64,000 bases of DNA from Flavobacteriales bacterium (GTDB lineage: Bacteria; Bacteroidota; Bacteroidia; Flavobacteriales_F; PHOS-HE28): NCBI GenBank assembly GCA_016721005.1, contig JADKJM010000004.1, positions 248,001 to 312,000 of the forward strand, written 5' to 3'. Positions 1-8,265 of this stretch are shown in pieces. The position numbers and the translations under genes are program-made. The notes under the pieces were generated by a model. The model made no database searches. It had not been told where the DNA came from and saw only the letters and a program-made list of their open reading frames with translations. How positions within the stretch are numbered: position 1 is the stretch's first letter; every line of letters starts with the position of its first letter.

Positions 1-327
1 GGAGGGCAACATCATGATGTTCGCGATGCCCCCGACGAGGAAGAAGACCGCAACGATGATGGCCAATGTGAGCTTCCGCCCCACGCCGAGCCCGGCTGCG
101 ATCATGGCGCCCACGAGTGTTCCCAACGCATGCGCGAGGAAGGGTGCGATGAAGTGTTTGGCGGTCATCACGGACATCGCTGCGGTAAGACCTTCCATGG
201 TGGTGAGGTCCGCACCTTCGGGCGGAGGGATGATCATCGGGCCGATGGTGATGATCCCCATGTTCACCACGCTGCCGACCACGAGGCCGAGGATGACGAC
301 GAGGATGTTGCGGAGAATGGGGTTCAT
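1..327 (-). CDS. Small integral membrane protein (5' part; runs off the window)
   Basis: The minus strand is open from an ATG at 327 to the window edge, giving 109 residues without a stop. The peptide begins MNPILRNILVVILGLVVGS and has at least three hydrophobic segments (about residues 5-30, 60-80 and 85-107), with a short proline-rich loop (MIIPPPEGADL) after the first. This is the look of a four-helix inner-membrane protein. I do not recognise a named family and infer no function. A good -7 box lies 24 nt upstream. The 3' end is outside the window, so the total length is unknown. Confidence 0.6.
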   Translation of the reverse strand, partial: MNPILRNILVVILGLVVGSVVNMGIITIGPMIIPPPEGADLTTMEGLTAAMSVMTAKHFIAPFLAHALGTLVGAMIAAGLGVGRKLTLAIIVAVFFLVGGIANIMMLPS

Positions 328-351
328 GAGGGATCGTATTTGAAGGGGCGA

Positions 352-359
352 CGAAAGTA
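352..359 (-). promoter_or_regulatory. Bacteroidota -7 box TACTTTCG for the membrane protein at 1-327
   Basis: Read on the minus strand the sequence is TACTTTCG, a one-base variant of the Bacteroidota consensus TAnnTTTG. It lies 24 nt before the ATG at 327. Assigned by motif and position only. Confidence 0.45.
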
Positions 360-404
360 CAGGAAGCCCGGAGGGGTGTTGCGGCGGGTAGGAGGAGGTC
401 TGTT

Positions 405-783
405 GGCAGTAGGCGGTTTGCAGTCGGCAGTTGCCAGTTTGCAGAACGCAGTAGGCAGTTTGAAGAATGCAGTAGGCAGTTTGCAGTAGGCAGTTGCCAG
501 TTTGCAGAACGCGGGCGCTAGGTTGAAGAACGCGGGTGCGAGAACGAAGAATGCGGGCACGAGAACGAGGAATGCGGGTGCTAGGTTGAAGAGTGCGGGC
601 GCGAGAATGAAGAATGCGGGAGGGAGAATGAAGAACGCGGGCGCGAGAACGAGGAATGCGGGAGGGAGAATGAAGAACGCGGGCGCGAGAACGAAGAATG
701 CAGGAGGGAGAACAAAGAATGCGGGTGTGAGAACGAAGAATGCGGACGCGAGAACGAAGAATGCGGCTGCTTGTTCGAAGCTC
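405..783. repeat. 21-bp tandem repeat (minisatellite), about 18 units, two subfamilies
   Basis: About 18 consecutive units of mostly 21 bp (some 20 or 22) fill this interval. The first five follow GCAGTAGGCAGTTTGCAGAA. From about 508 the units change to the type GCGGGCGCGAGAACGAAGAA. Intermediate units (GCAGTAGGCAGTTTGAAGAAT beside GCGGGCGCTAGGTTGAAGAAC) show that the two types are one drifting repeat. Because 21 is a multiple of three, several frames stay open: one plus frame gives a 7-residue NAGARxK repeat and the minus strand gives a hydrophobic/proline heptad. These are by-products of the period and not evidence of a protein. The array sits between two divergent genes, upstream of both. 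Confidence 0.85.
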
Positions 784-1074
784 AGGCCTTTGGGCGGGTG
801 AAGCGAAGACCGCTGGCCTGCTTGTACTCTAGGCTGGTGGCACCGAATGGACATGAATTGTCGGGGCGGCGGCGGCGGTGGGCGGGGTGGTGGACGGACT
901 GGACAGGGATCGTTCGTTACGTGTTGAGGATCAACCGGAGGGAGTGGGCGGAACAGGGCTGATCGACCTACTTTTATCGCCATGGGCAGCGTGCTACGGA
1001 AGAATTCATCCACCGATCATGCGGGGTTGAAGTCCAAGCCGTCCCTTTGCAGTGGGAAGAACGATCCTCCTAGC
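784..1074. other. Intergenic stretch after the minisatellite; one candidate promoter box
   Basis: No convincing gene is seen here. There is a G-rich stretch at about 866-900. A candidate -7 box TACTTTTA lies at 969-976, six bases before an ATG at 982 that is in frame with the following gene. If 982 were the start, the protein would carry 31 hydrophilic residues before its signal peptide, so I prefer the ATG at 1075. Confidence 0.4.
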
Positions 1075-3576
1075 ATGGTAACGCTGACGATCATCCGCAG
1101 TGTGGTGTTGAGTGCCGCGATGGTGGTGATGGTGGTTGGTGTGCGTGCTCAGGTCGCCGGAGATTACGTGAGCAACAGCACTGGCCCTTGGGGAGCAGCC
1201 GGTACGTGGAAGGTGTATGATGGCGTGAGCATGGCATCCTCACCTTTGGCCATTGCGATACCTAATGCGAACAAGACCGTTTGGATCAGATCCGGCCATA
1301 CCATCACCGCGATAACGGGCCCTTACGCCTGCGCCAACCTCACTGTGGAGGCGGGTGGCAAACTGTTCAATGATGATCCTCTTAACGTAAATTCCTTGGT
1401 CTACATCGGCATTTACGACACTTACCTGAACAACTATGGCGAGATAGGCAATGGGGGCATCTACGATGGGATCAGTTTCAACATCGAAGGCGCCAATGTC
1501 ACCATCAACGGCAACGGGATCTTCAACGCGGCCCGGCTGAACAAGCGCGGGAACTTCCATGTGATGACGGCGGCGAGCCAGATCACGACCAACCTGACCA
1601 TCAATACCAACATCAACCTGATCTTTGATGGCACGGCCCTGTTCAACTACGGTGATTTCATTTCATCCGGCGGGTCCACCTTCAACGTCACGATCAGCCC
1701 AGGGTATGTTGTTGCCTTGTTAGCGGCCAATGGAAGCGTTGCGATCGATGGATCGGCCGGTGCCGATGCGAGGGCCCTGCGTGGAGCATTCACGGTGAAA
1801 GGCACGCTAACGATAGGAGGCACGTTATACCTCACCACGAACAACTCAACGGGCAACAGCTGCAGATTCGCTATCGACCCTGGTGGAATGGTGGTAACGC
1901 GCACCATCAATGCCACTGGGTCCGGACTAGGCAAGGACACGCTTCTGCTGAACGCTGGTAGTACCATGGAGATCACCGGAACACCGGCGGCTTGGACGGC
2001 CTATTCCACCATGAGCAACACCTACTTGCTGAACGCAGCCAGCCAAGTGATCTACTCCGGGGCGGGCAACCAGGACGTGCGGAACCTGACCGGTGGGTAT
2101 GGTCATTTGCGTGTGACCGGCACGGGCACGAAAGACTTGCGTGGCGTCACCTCCGTGAAGGGCAACCTCACGATCGACAATGTGTCCGGAACCCCTGATC
2201 TGGATGTGACGGCGTCGAACCATACGTTATCGGTCTTCGGGAACTGGACGAACTATTCGGCAACAGGTTTCAACGAGCGCAACGGGGTGGTGAACTTCAA
2301 CGGGACCAACAACGTCCAGACCATTGCGACTGCGGGCGGTGAGAACTTCTACACTTGGCGCTTCTCCAAGAGTACAGCGTTCCCACTGGTAACCATGAAC
2401 TGCAATGTGCAGGTTGCGAATGCGCTGGAGTTGAACACGGCGATCCTTGACCTGAACGGGAACGAATTGGCGATCCTGAATCCCGCCGCAACGGCGATCA
2501 CGTCCTTGTTCGTATTCAGCAATCAACGCCACATCATCAGTGAGCGCACGGACAATCTTTCGCGGGTCCGTTGGGACATCGGCGCCACCACTGGCGCACA
2601 CTTGGTTCCGTTCGGAACGGGGATCGGTGGGGACTATATCCCGTTCACCTTCAACCTCGCAGCTGGTAATGCGGGCAGCGTGACCATGGCCACGTACGGC
2701 ACACCGCAGAACAACCTGCCATGGCCGGTCACACCCATCGCCGTCACGAACCTCACTAGTTCCGTTACCGGCCTTGATAACTCGGCAGCCACAGTGGACC
2801 GCTTCTGGGAAGTGGACGTGACCGGCACACCCACGGCGGGATTGACCTTCACGTACGCACCAGGTGAGTTGCCGATATCGCCGTACGATGATCCGCTTTC
2901 GTTGCGTGCGCAACGCTGGAACAGCGGGGGACCCCTGTGGGAAACGCAGATCGCAGGGAGTTCAGCGGCATATTCCGCCACGACCGATCCAGTGGTGAAT
3001 GCCTTCGGCCCGTTCACCCTCACGCCGATCGTTTCACCGCTTCCCATCGAGTTGTTGTCCTTCACCGCACGGCTGGTTGAAGAACACGTGCAGTTGGATT
3101 GGACCACGGCGAGCGAGCGGAACAATGCATACTTCACCGTGTATCGGAGTGATGATGGCGAGCGGTTCGAGGAAGTGATGCGCGAGGCCGCTGTGGGTAA
3201 CAGCTTCGGGGCGCGAGCCTACACGGCCATCGATCCACGACCCTTGAACGGCCGCTCGTACTACAAATTGAGGCAGACCGATCTGGATGGCCGTTGGTCG
3301 GAGAGTGCGATGGTGCCGATCCTCAACGAGCAGGGCGGGGGGCAATTGCTCCTTTTCCCGAACCCGGTCGTGGATCAGTTGACCGTACTTGGACTATCGG
3401 CAGCGGCCGGAGAGATCGTGATCATGGATGCGACCGGACGTGTGGTGATCCGGATGCGCAAGCTGGAGGATGTGGACCGGATGACCATCCCTGTGGGAAG
3501 CTTGCCCCAAGGGAGCTATGTGCTCCGCACCGTGGGTGGCACCGGCGTTCCCGCCGCCCGCTTCATCAAGCCGTAG
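1075..3576 (+). CDS. Secreted T9SS cargo protein with repetitive beta-rich body
   Basis: An 833-residue protein. The start at 1075 places a signal peptide (MVTLTIIRSVVLSAAMVV, cleavage after VRAQ) at the N-terminus. The body opens with the W..AGTW..YDG pattern common in Bacteroidota beta-helix-like surface proteins and continues as Asn/Thr/Gly-rich strands to about residue 640. A segment starting PLPIELLSFTARL, typical of the linker before T9SS tails, follows. The last 75 or so residues are a type-A sorting domain: LLLFPNPVVDQLTV, an I.DATGRVV core, then LPQGSYVLR. The family role is export by T9SS with surface attachment or release. The ligand or substrate is unknown and no catalytic motif is seen. 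Confidence 0.85.
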   Translation: MVTLTIIRSVVLSAAMVVMVVGVRAQVAGDYVSNSTGPWGAAGTWKVYDGVSMASSPLAIAIPNANKTVWIRSGHTITAITGPYACANLTVEAGGKLFNDDPLNVNSLVYIGIYDTYLNNYGEIGNGGIYDGISFNIEGANVTINGNGIFNAARLNKRGNFHVMTAASQITTNLTINTNINLIFDGTALFNYGDFISSGGSTFNVTISPGYVVALLAANGSVAIDGSAGADARALRGAFTVKGTLTIGGTLYLTTNNSTGNSCRFAIDPGGMVVTRTINATGSGLGKDTLLLNAGSTMEITGTPAAWTAYSTMSNTYLLNAASQVIYSGAGNQDVRNLTGGYGHLRVTGTGTKDLRGVTSVKGNLTIDNVSGTPDLDVTASNHTLSVFGNWTNYSATGFNERNGVVNFNGTNNVQTIATAGGENFYTWRFSKSTAFPLVTMNCNVQVANALELNTAILDLNGNELAILNPAATAITSLFVFSNQRHIISERTDNLSRVRWDIGATTGAHLVPFGTGIGGDYIPFTFNLAAGNAGSVTMATYGTPQNNLPWPVTPIAVTNLTSSVTGLDNSAATVDRFWEVDVTGTPTAGLTFTYAPGELPISPYDDPLSLRAQRWNSGGPLWETQIAGSSAAYSATTDPVVNAFGPFTLTPIVSPLPIELLSFTARLVEEHVQLDWTTASERNNAYFTVYRSDDGERFEEVMREAAVGNSFGARAYTAIDPRPLNGRSYYKLRQTDLDGRWSESAMVPILNEQGGGQLLLFPNPVVDQLTVLGLSAAAGEIVIMDATGRVVIRMRKLEDVDRMTIPVGSLPQGSYVLRTVGGTGVPAARFIKP

Positions 3577-3711
3577 CGCTGGCTTTTCCGATCCGGATCG
3601 CAAGGAATCATGGCGATCACTTGGAAGATCGAATTCCGGGGATAACTTCGGGCTGCCTGCGACCCCCCCTGATTCGCATGTGATTCTTCGTTAACCCCCA
3701 AAACCCGGATC

Positions 3712-6700
3712 ATGAAACGACTTCTTCCACGCTGGACCTACCTATTGCTTGGTGGCCTGCTTTCCTTGGTGCAGAGCAACATCTCCGCACAATTCAGCTA
3801 CTCGACCATCGGATCGACCTACACGCAGGATTTCACCTCGCTCGGCACGGCGAGCATCACCATTGCCGGGGGGGACCTCGGAGCATTCAATGCAGGTGTT
3901 ACTGGTTGGTATTTCTCGGAGACGGGGACAGCCGCGAACACGACCATGACGGTCGGTACCGGATCGAGTGCGACCGGGGACTCCTATCACTTCGGCCCGG
4001 CTGCGTCAACAGAGCGCGCGATCGGTGGGCTCTTTTCTGGTTCATTGACCCCCAGATTCGGATTCTATCTCACGAACAACACCGGGCAGACGATCAGTTC
4101 GTTGCAGATCGCCTACACCGGTGAGACGTGGAGGATCGGCGCAACCGGTCGGTTCGATAAGCTCGATTTCCAGTACAGTACGGATGCGACTTCGCTCACG
4201 ACCGGGACATGGACGGATGTGGACAACTTGGACTATGCCAATGTTGCGGCGGTATCGACCGGTAGTGGGTCCATGTTGCAAAGCGCGCCCATCGGGTTCA
4301 CGATGACCGGCCTGAGCATCACCAATGGCACAACGGTGTTTCTGCGTTGGAACGACTTCAATGCAACGGGGTCCGATGATGGCATGGCCGTGGACGACTT
4401 CTCCTTGATCGGTACCGCAGCGGCGAGCATCGTGGTGGACGAGACCGGGTTCACGGGTGCCTTCGGCAACGAGATCGTCGGGAACAGCACGACGTCATCA
4501 TCATTCACAGTGAGCGGCACGAACCTCACCAACCCGCTCTTGGTGACGCCTCCGACCGGTTTCGAGATCCGCACCGGGGTGGATCCGTTCTCCACGAGCG
4601 CGATCGATCTGGGAAGTGGCAACGTAGCGGTCACCACGATCGATGTGCGTTTCACGCCGTTGGCGGGGATCGCCTATTCGGACAACGTGGTGTGTTCCAG
4701 TTCACCGGCCACTTCACAGAACGTGGCCGTGAGCGGGACGGGGATCGCACCTGCTGCGCCCACGCAATTGGTGATCACAAGCATCAACGGAGGGAACAAC
4801 GTGGTGGAGAACCTGCCGTTCAGCATCACGGTGGAAGCGCAGGATGGCGGCAACATCGCACAGAACGTATCAGCCAATACCGGTGTGCAGGTCAATTTGA
4901 TCACCGGCTTCGGGAACCTCGGAGGAACCGTGACAGGTACGATCCTCGCTGGCACGAACAACGTGGTGATCAGCGGGATCACCTACGACCTCGCCGACTT
5001 CGGCGTGGAGGTGGAGGCAGCACGCACTTCGGGTGATGTGCTCACCAGCGGAACATCCGCACCCTTCGACGTATTGGGTGCAGCGCAGGACCTCGGTTTC
5101 GCGAACGTTCCGATATCCGGCGTGGTCGGTGTGAACCTTGCCGCGTTCCAAGTGCAAGCCTTGCGCGGTGATGCGAGTGTGGCGGATGAATTCGCCGGGC
5201 TGGTCACGATCAGCATCCAAAGTGGGCCGGGTAATATCGCCGGGACACTGGCGGTGAATGCTTTGAACGGTATCGCCACCTTCAACGACATCAACTTCGA
5301 CGCGCCGGGTGGGTACATCCTTACGGCGGTGGCCAGCGGATTGAATCCCGGCAACAGTCCGTCGCTCCCGATCACGAACATGCCGACGATGACGGAACTG
5401 GTGGTGCCACGATACATGGGAAGCAAGAGCGCTTCTTCGACCAATGCCAACCGCACTCCCTTCGCACTTTGTGTCCAGTTCGACAACTTGGTACCCAATA
5501 CCCTGTATGACGTGCGGGCGGGTCTTGGACTGACGAGTGATGCGGCCACGACCTATGGCGCGGGGAATGTCTGGAACGGCACTACGTACGGGACTTCGAA
5601 CCTTTCCGGAACATTCACCTCCGATGGATCCGGAAGCAGCGGACCGTATTGGCTCTTTGTGCAGCCCACCGGCAACGGTACCCGATTCGATGGCGGCCAG
5701 GTACACAACCTGCGGATCTCCACCATGATCAACGGCAACCCATCGCCGTCGAGTCCGCAGTTCATCAGTGCGAAAACGATCACGGCGTTGGATATCGCTA
5801 CCACGGCACGTACCCCGGCCACTACCGATGATGGTGCGTATGTGCATGGAAGTGCAGGCGTTTGCCTCACCGGTAAGTTCATCCTGGTCTATGACAACGT
5901 TGCGGGAACGGGCGATCCATTGTCCTCTTTCCAAGCCATGACGACCACACCCTCGGACAACACGGTTGGCAGTTACAGCGGCCATCCTACCTCGATCGGG
6001 GATATCTATAAGCAGGGCGGAACCAGCGCGATCGGCGACTATCCTGCCGTGGTGCCCATCGGTGCGAACAATACCAATGGTGTGCGGCGGATTGAAGCGA
6101 GGGAACAGGACAACTCCATCTTCGGTGCCATCACGGATGCCGATGGGATCTGGCCGGGCGGTGCGAATTTCACCACGATCACCCGACGCTCCGTTGGAAC
6201 GATCGGCATCGCCGATCCGCTCTTCCTGCCGGATGCGGACCTTGACGGAGTCTGCGACGACGAGGACAATTGCCCAGCCGACGCGAATCCGGCACAGACC
6301 GACACCGACCTCGATGGCTTGGGGGATGCCTGTGATGTGTGCCCGACGGTATTCAACGGCACGCCAGGTGATGCCTGCAATGACGGCATCCCGAACACGG
6401 TGTATGATATCCTCGGGGCTGCCCCGGCCTGCGGTTGTGCCGGAACGCCATGTACCGAGACCGTGACCATAGAAACAGGAACCGATGGCGGTGGCTACCG
6501 ATGGACCTTGCGGAGTTCGTTGAACAATGCCATTGTGCAGAGTTCAACTGGTTACCCGTTGTACGAATACCCAGTCGCGAGCCCGGACTACACCGAGACC
6601 ACCTGCCTGCCCGATGGCGAGTTCTACTTCGTGTTCGAGGATGAGGATTGCAACGGCATCGCGAATGGTGGATACATCGTGCGTGTTTCCGGCAAGCGCG

Positions 6701-7830
6701 TGATCGATAACCGCACCAACCTCAACAACGGTTGCACGAGCGAGATCGCGGGGAACACGGGCGTGAATGTCCCGGTGGGCAACGACCGATTGATCAGCGT
6801 AAGCTGTGACCGCCTCGATCTGCGCCGGAACGTGAACGGCTGCTCGGACAAGCTCACAGCGGATAACATCAACGGGAACGGATCCATTTACCAGTTCTGG
6901 ATCTATGAGCCCAATGGTGGCCTGAGCATCCGCTACCCTGCCAACGGTCCTGGATCCAATCAGGTGAGCATGGCCAACCTGCCTTCACTGGTGAGTGGCA
7001 CGATGTACAATGTGCGTGTGCGCACCCGGATCAGCCCGGGCGTATGGCGCGCATGGGGCAGCGCGTGCCGCATGATGATCGACAATACCGTGGGCCAATG
7101 CAAGAAGACGGCCCTGTACGACGACGTGAGCAGCCCCAACTGGTCCTGCGGAAGGAACATCACGCTGCCCGTGGGCAACCAGGGCAACAACCAAGGGAAC
7201 AAGTTGGTGGCATGGCCGGTGACCCGCTACAACAACAACTGCGTGAACGTGAGTGCCACCAAGTACCAGTGGCGCTTCCGGATCCCCGCTGAGAATGTGG
7301 TGCTTGTGCGCAACAGCAATACCTACAGCACCTTCATGGCCAATGCGGCCATCATCCCCACCACATTGCCTAACCCGGGTGGCACCTTCCAGGCTTGCAA
7401 GACCTACCAGGTGGAAGTGCGTGCCAGCTTCGACGGCGGTTTCAATTGGTGCGTCGGTGGTGCTGATCCTTATGGAGACCTGACCCTCTGGGGCGATGTC
7501 TGCCAAGTGTACACGGATGGGTGTGATGAAGAGATCGTTGGCAACACGCGCGTATCTGCGGATGCCGGAAAGACGCATCTGTACCCCAACCCGAACCACG
7601 GGGACCACCTCTTCCTGAACCTCGATGCGATCGAGGAGGGCGTGCAGACGGTGAGCGTGGACATCTATGATGCCTTCGGCAAGCGCGTAAGCACGCGCAC
7701 GATCATTGTCAACGATGGCTTCATCAACACCGTGCTTGAACTGAATGGTGCACTGGCAACAGGCTTGTACATGGTACACATCACTGCGGGTGATGCCATC
7801 CACACCGAGCGACTGGTGATCCAGCCGTAA
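3712..7830 (+). CDS. Large multidomain T9SS cargo protein with thrombospondin type-3 repeats
   Basis: 1372 residues with a signal peptide (start MKRLLPRWTYLLLGGLLS). Visible parts in order: a beta-sandwich-like N-terminal region (to about residue 240); an Ig-like segment (SFTVSGTNLTNPLLVTPP); filamin-like segments (about 350-560); an unassigned region; calcium-binding type-3 repeats at about 841-880 (DADLDGVCDDEDNCP, DTDLDGLGDACD); then a Cys-containing module of about 450 residues ending in a T9SS type-A domain (HLYPNPNHGDHLFL, DAFGKRV, LATGLYMVH). The last module is shared with the gene at 8266. A surface adhesin or matrix role is inferred from architecture only. Confidence 0.85.
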   Translation: MKRLLPRWTYLLLGGLLSLVQSNISAQFSYSTIGSTYTQDFTSLGTASITIAGGDLGAFNAGVTGWYFSETGTAANTTMTVGTGSSATGDSYHFGPAASTERAIGGLFSGSLTPRFGFYLTNNTGQTISSLQIAYTGETWRIGATGRFDKLDFQYSTDATSLTTGTWTDVDNLDYANVAAVSTGSGSMLQSAPIGFTMTGLSITNGTTVFLRWNDFNATGSDDGMAVDDFSLIGTAAASIVVDETGFTGAFGNEIVGNSTTSSSFTVSGTNLTNPLLVTPPTGFEIRTGVDPFSTSAIDLGSGNVAVTTIDVRFTPLAGIAYSDNVVCSSSPATSQNVAVSGTGIAPAAPTQLVITSINGGNNVVENLPFSITVEAQDGGNIAQNVSANTGVQVNLITGFGNLGGTVTGTILAGTNNVVISGITYDLADFGVEVEAARTSGDVLTSGTSAPFDVLGAAQDLGFANVPISGVVGVNLAAFQVQALRGDASVADEFAGLVTISIQSGPGNIAGTLAVNALNGIATFNDINFDAPGGYILTAVASGLNPGNSPSLPITNMPTMTELVVPRYMGSKSASSTNANRTPFALCVQFDNLVPNTLYDVRAGLGLTSDAATTYGAGNVWNGTTYGTSNLSGTFTSDGSGSSGPYWLFVQPTGNGTRFDGGQVHNLRISTMINGNPSPSSPQFISAKTITALDIATTARTPATTDDGAYVHGSAGVCLTGKFILVYDNVAGTGDPLSSFQAMTTTPSDNTVGSYSGHPTSIGDIYKQGGTSAIGDYPAVVPIGANNTNGVRRIEAREQDNSIFGAITDADGIWPGGANFTTITRRSVGTIGIADPLFLPDADLDGVCDDEDNCPADANPAQTDTDLDGLGDACDVCPTVFNGTPGDACNDGIPNTVYDILGAAPACGCAGTPCTETVTIETGTDGGGYRWTLRSSLNNAIVQSSTGYPLYEYPVASPDYTETTCLPDGEFYFVFEDEDCNGIANGGYIVRVSGKRVIDNRTNLNNGCTSEIAGNTGVNVPVGNDRLISVSCDRLDLRRNVNGCSDKLTADNINGNGSIYQFWIYEPNGGLSIRYPANGPGSNQVSMANLPSLVSGTMYNVRVRTRISPGVWRAWGSACRMMIDNTVGQCKKTALYDDVSSPNWSCGRNITLPVGNQGNNQGNKLVAWPVTRYNNNCVNVSATKYQWRFRIPAENVVLVRNSNTYSTFMANAAIIPTTLPNPGGTFQACKTYQVEVRASFDGGFNWCVGGADPYGDLTLWGDVCQVYTDGCDEEIVGNTRVSADAGKTHLYPNPNHGDHLFLNLDAIEEGVQTVSVDIYDAFGKRVSTRTIIVNDGFINTVLELNGALATGLYMVHITAGDAIHTERLVIQP
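6562..6797 (+). repeat. 236-bp tract nearly identical to 10072-10307
   Basis: By direct comparison this stretch matches 10072-10307 at all but one position (T here, C at 10278). A second identical block of about 110 bp occurs at 6963-7073 against its partner in the next gene. Sequence on either side of the blocks diverges, including at synonymous positions. This is the pattern expected from recent gene conversion or recombination between the two paralogous modules. Confidence 0.85.
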
Positions 7831-7854
7831 GCATCACCGGGATAACCGGGATCG

Positions 7855-7884
7855 AACGGCCCTCACCACTTGGTGGGGGCCGTT
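7855..7884 (+). terminator. Hairpin terminator after the 3712-7830 gene
   Basis: Inverted repeat: AACGGCCC plus TCACC pairs with GGTGG plus GGGCCGTT around a 4-nt loop, 24 bp after the stop codon. The T-run is weak (GTTCTG). Strong stem; role inferred from position. Confidence 0.6.
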
Positions 7885-8265
7885 CTGATCCAGGCAACCC
7901 ATGCCATACGCCGGCCCGACTTATCAACAAGCGCTTCCTTGTTCGATAATTGTGCGCTAACCTTGGATTCGCGTTCCAGAGTGATCGAGGGGAAGGAGAA
8001 CCTCAATCGGTATCGAGATGGAACTGATGCGCTTCCTCCATGCAGGGCATTCGCGCTGCAGAAGGAGAATTGAATGGCCGCCGTTGGCAGCTATTGCTTC
8101 CTTGGGTTTCCGAGGAGATCGGGATACGGCCTTCCCTATGAACCTTGAACACGCCGACCAGGCGCGCCTGGTCCATGCATGGCCCATCCTAGCACGACTT
8201 CACCTACTCCAGCGCAGGAACGGTGAGCAACCCACCCTGTCCATCCTTCACTGATCCACATCCCC
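7885..8265. other. Intergenic region between two T9SS cargo genes
   Basis: No supported gene. Short open frames here have no start context, family resemblance or neighbour logic. A possible -7 box TAACCTTG lies at 7958-7965, about 300 bp before the next start, in a slightly AT-richer stretch. I see no other structure. Confidence 0.4.

Noticed and set aside
324..1013. Minus-strand and plus-strand open frames over the 21-bp array (heptads such as FFVLAPA and NAGARTK)
   Set aside because: A 21-bp period keeps frames open automatically; there is no family, no start context, and units vary at protein-changing positions.
8018..8254. 78-residue plus-strand frame before the third T9SS gene
   Set aside because: Arg/His/Leu-rich random composition, no promoter or family, and it does not couple to the next gene.
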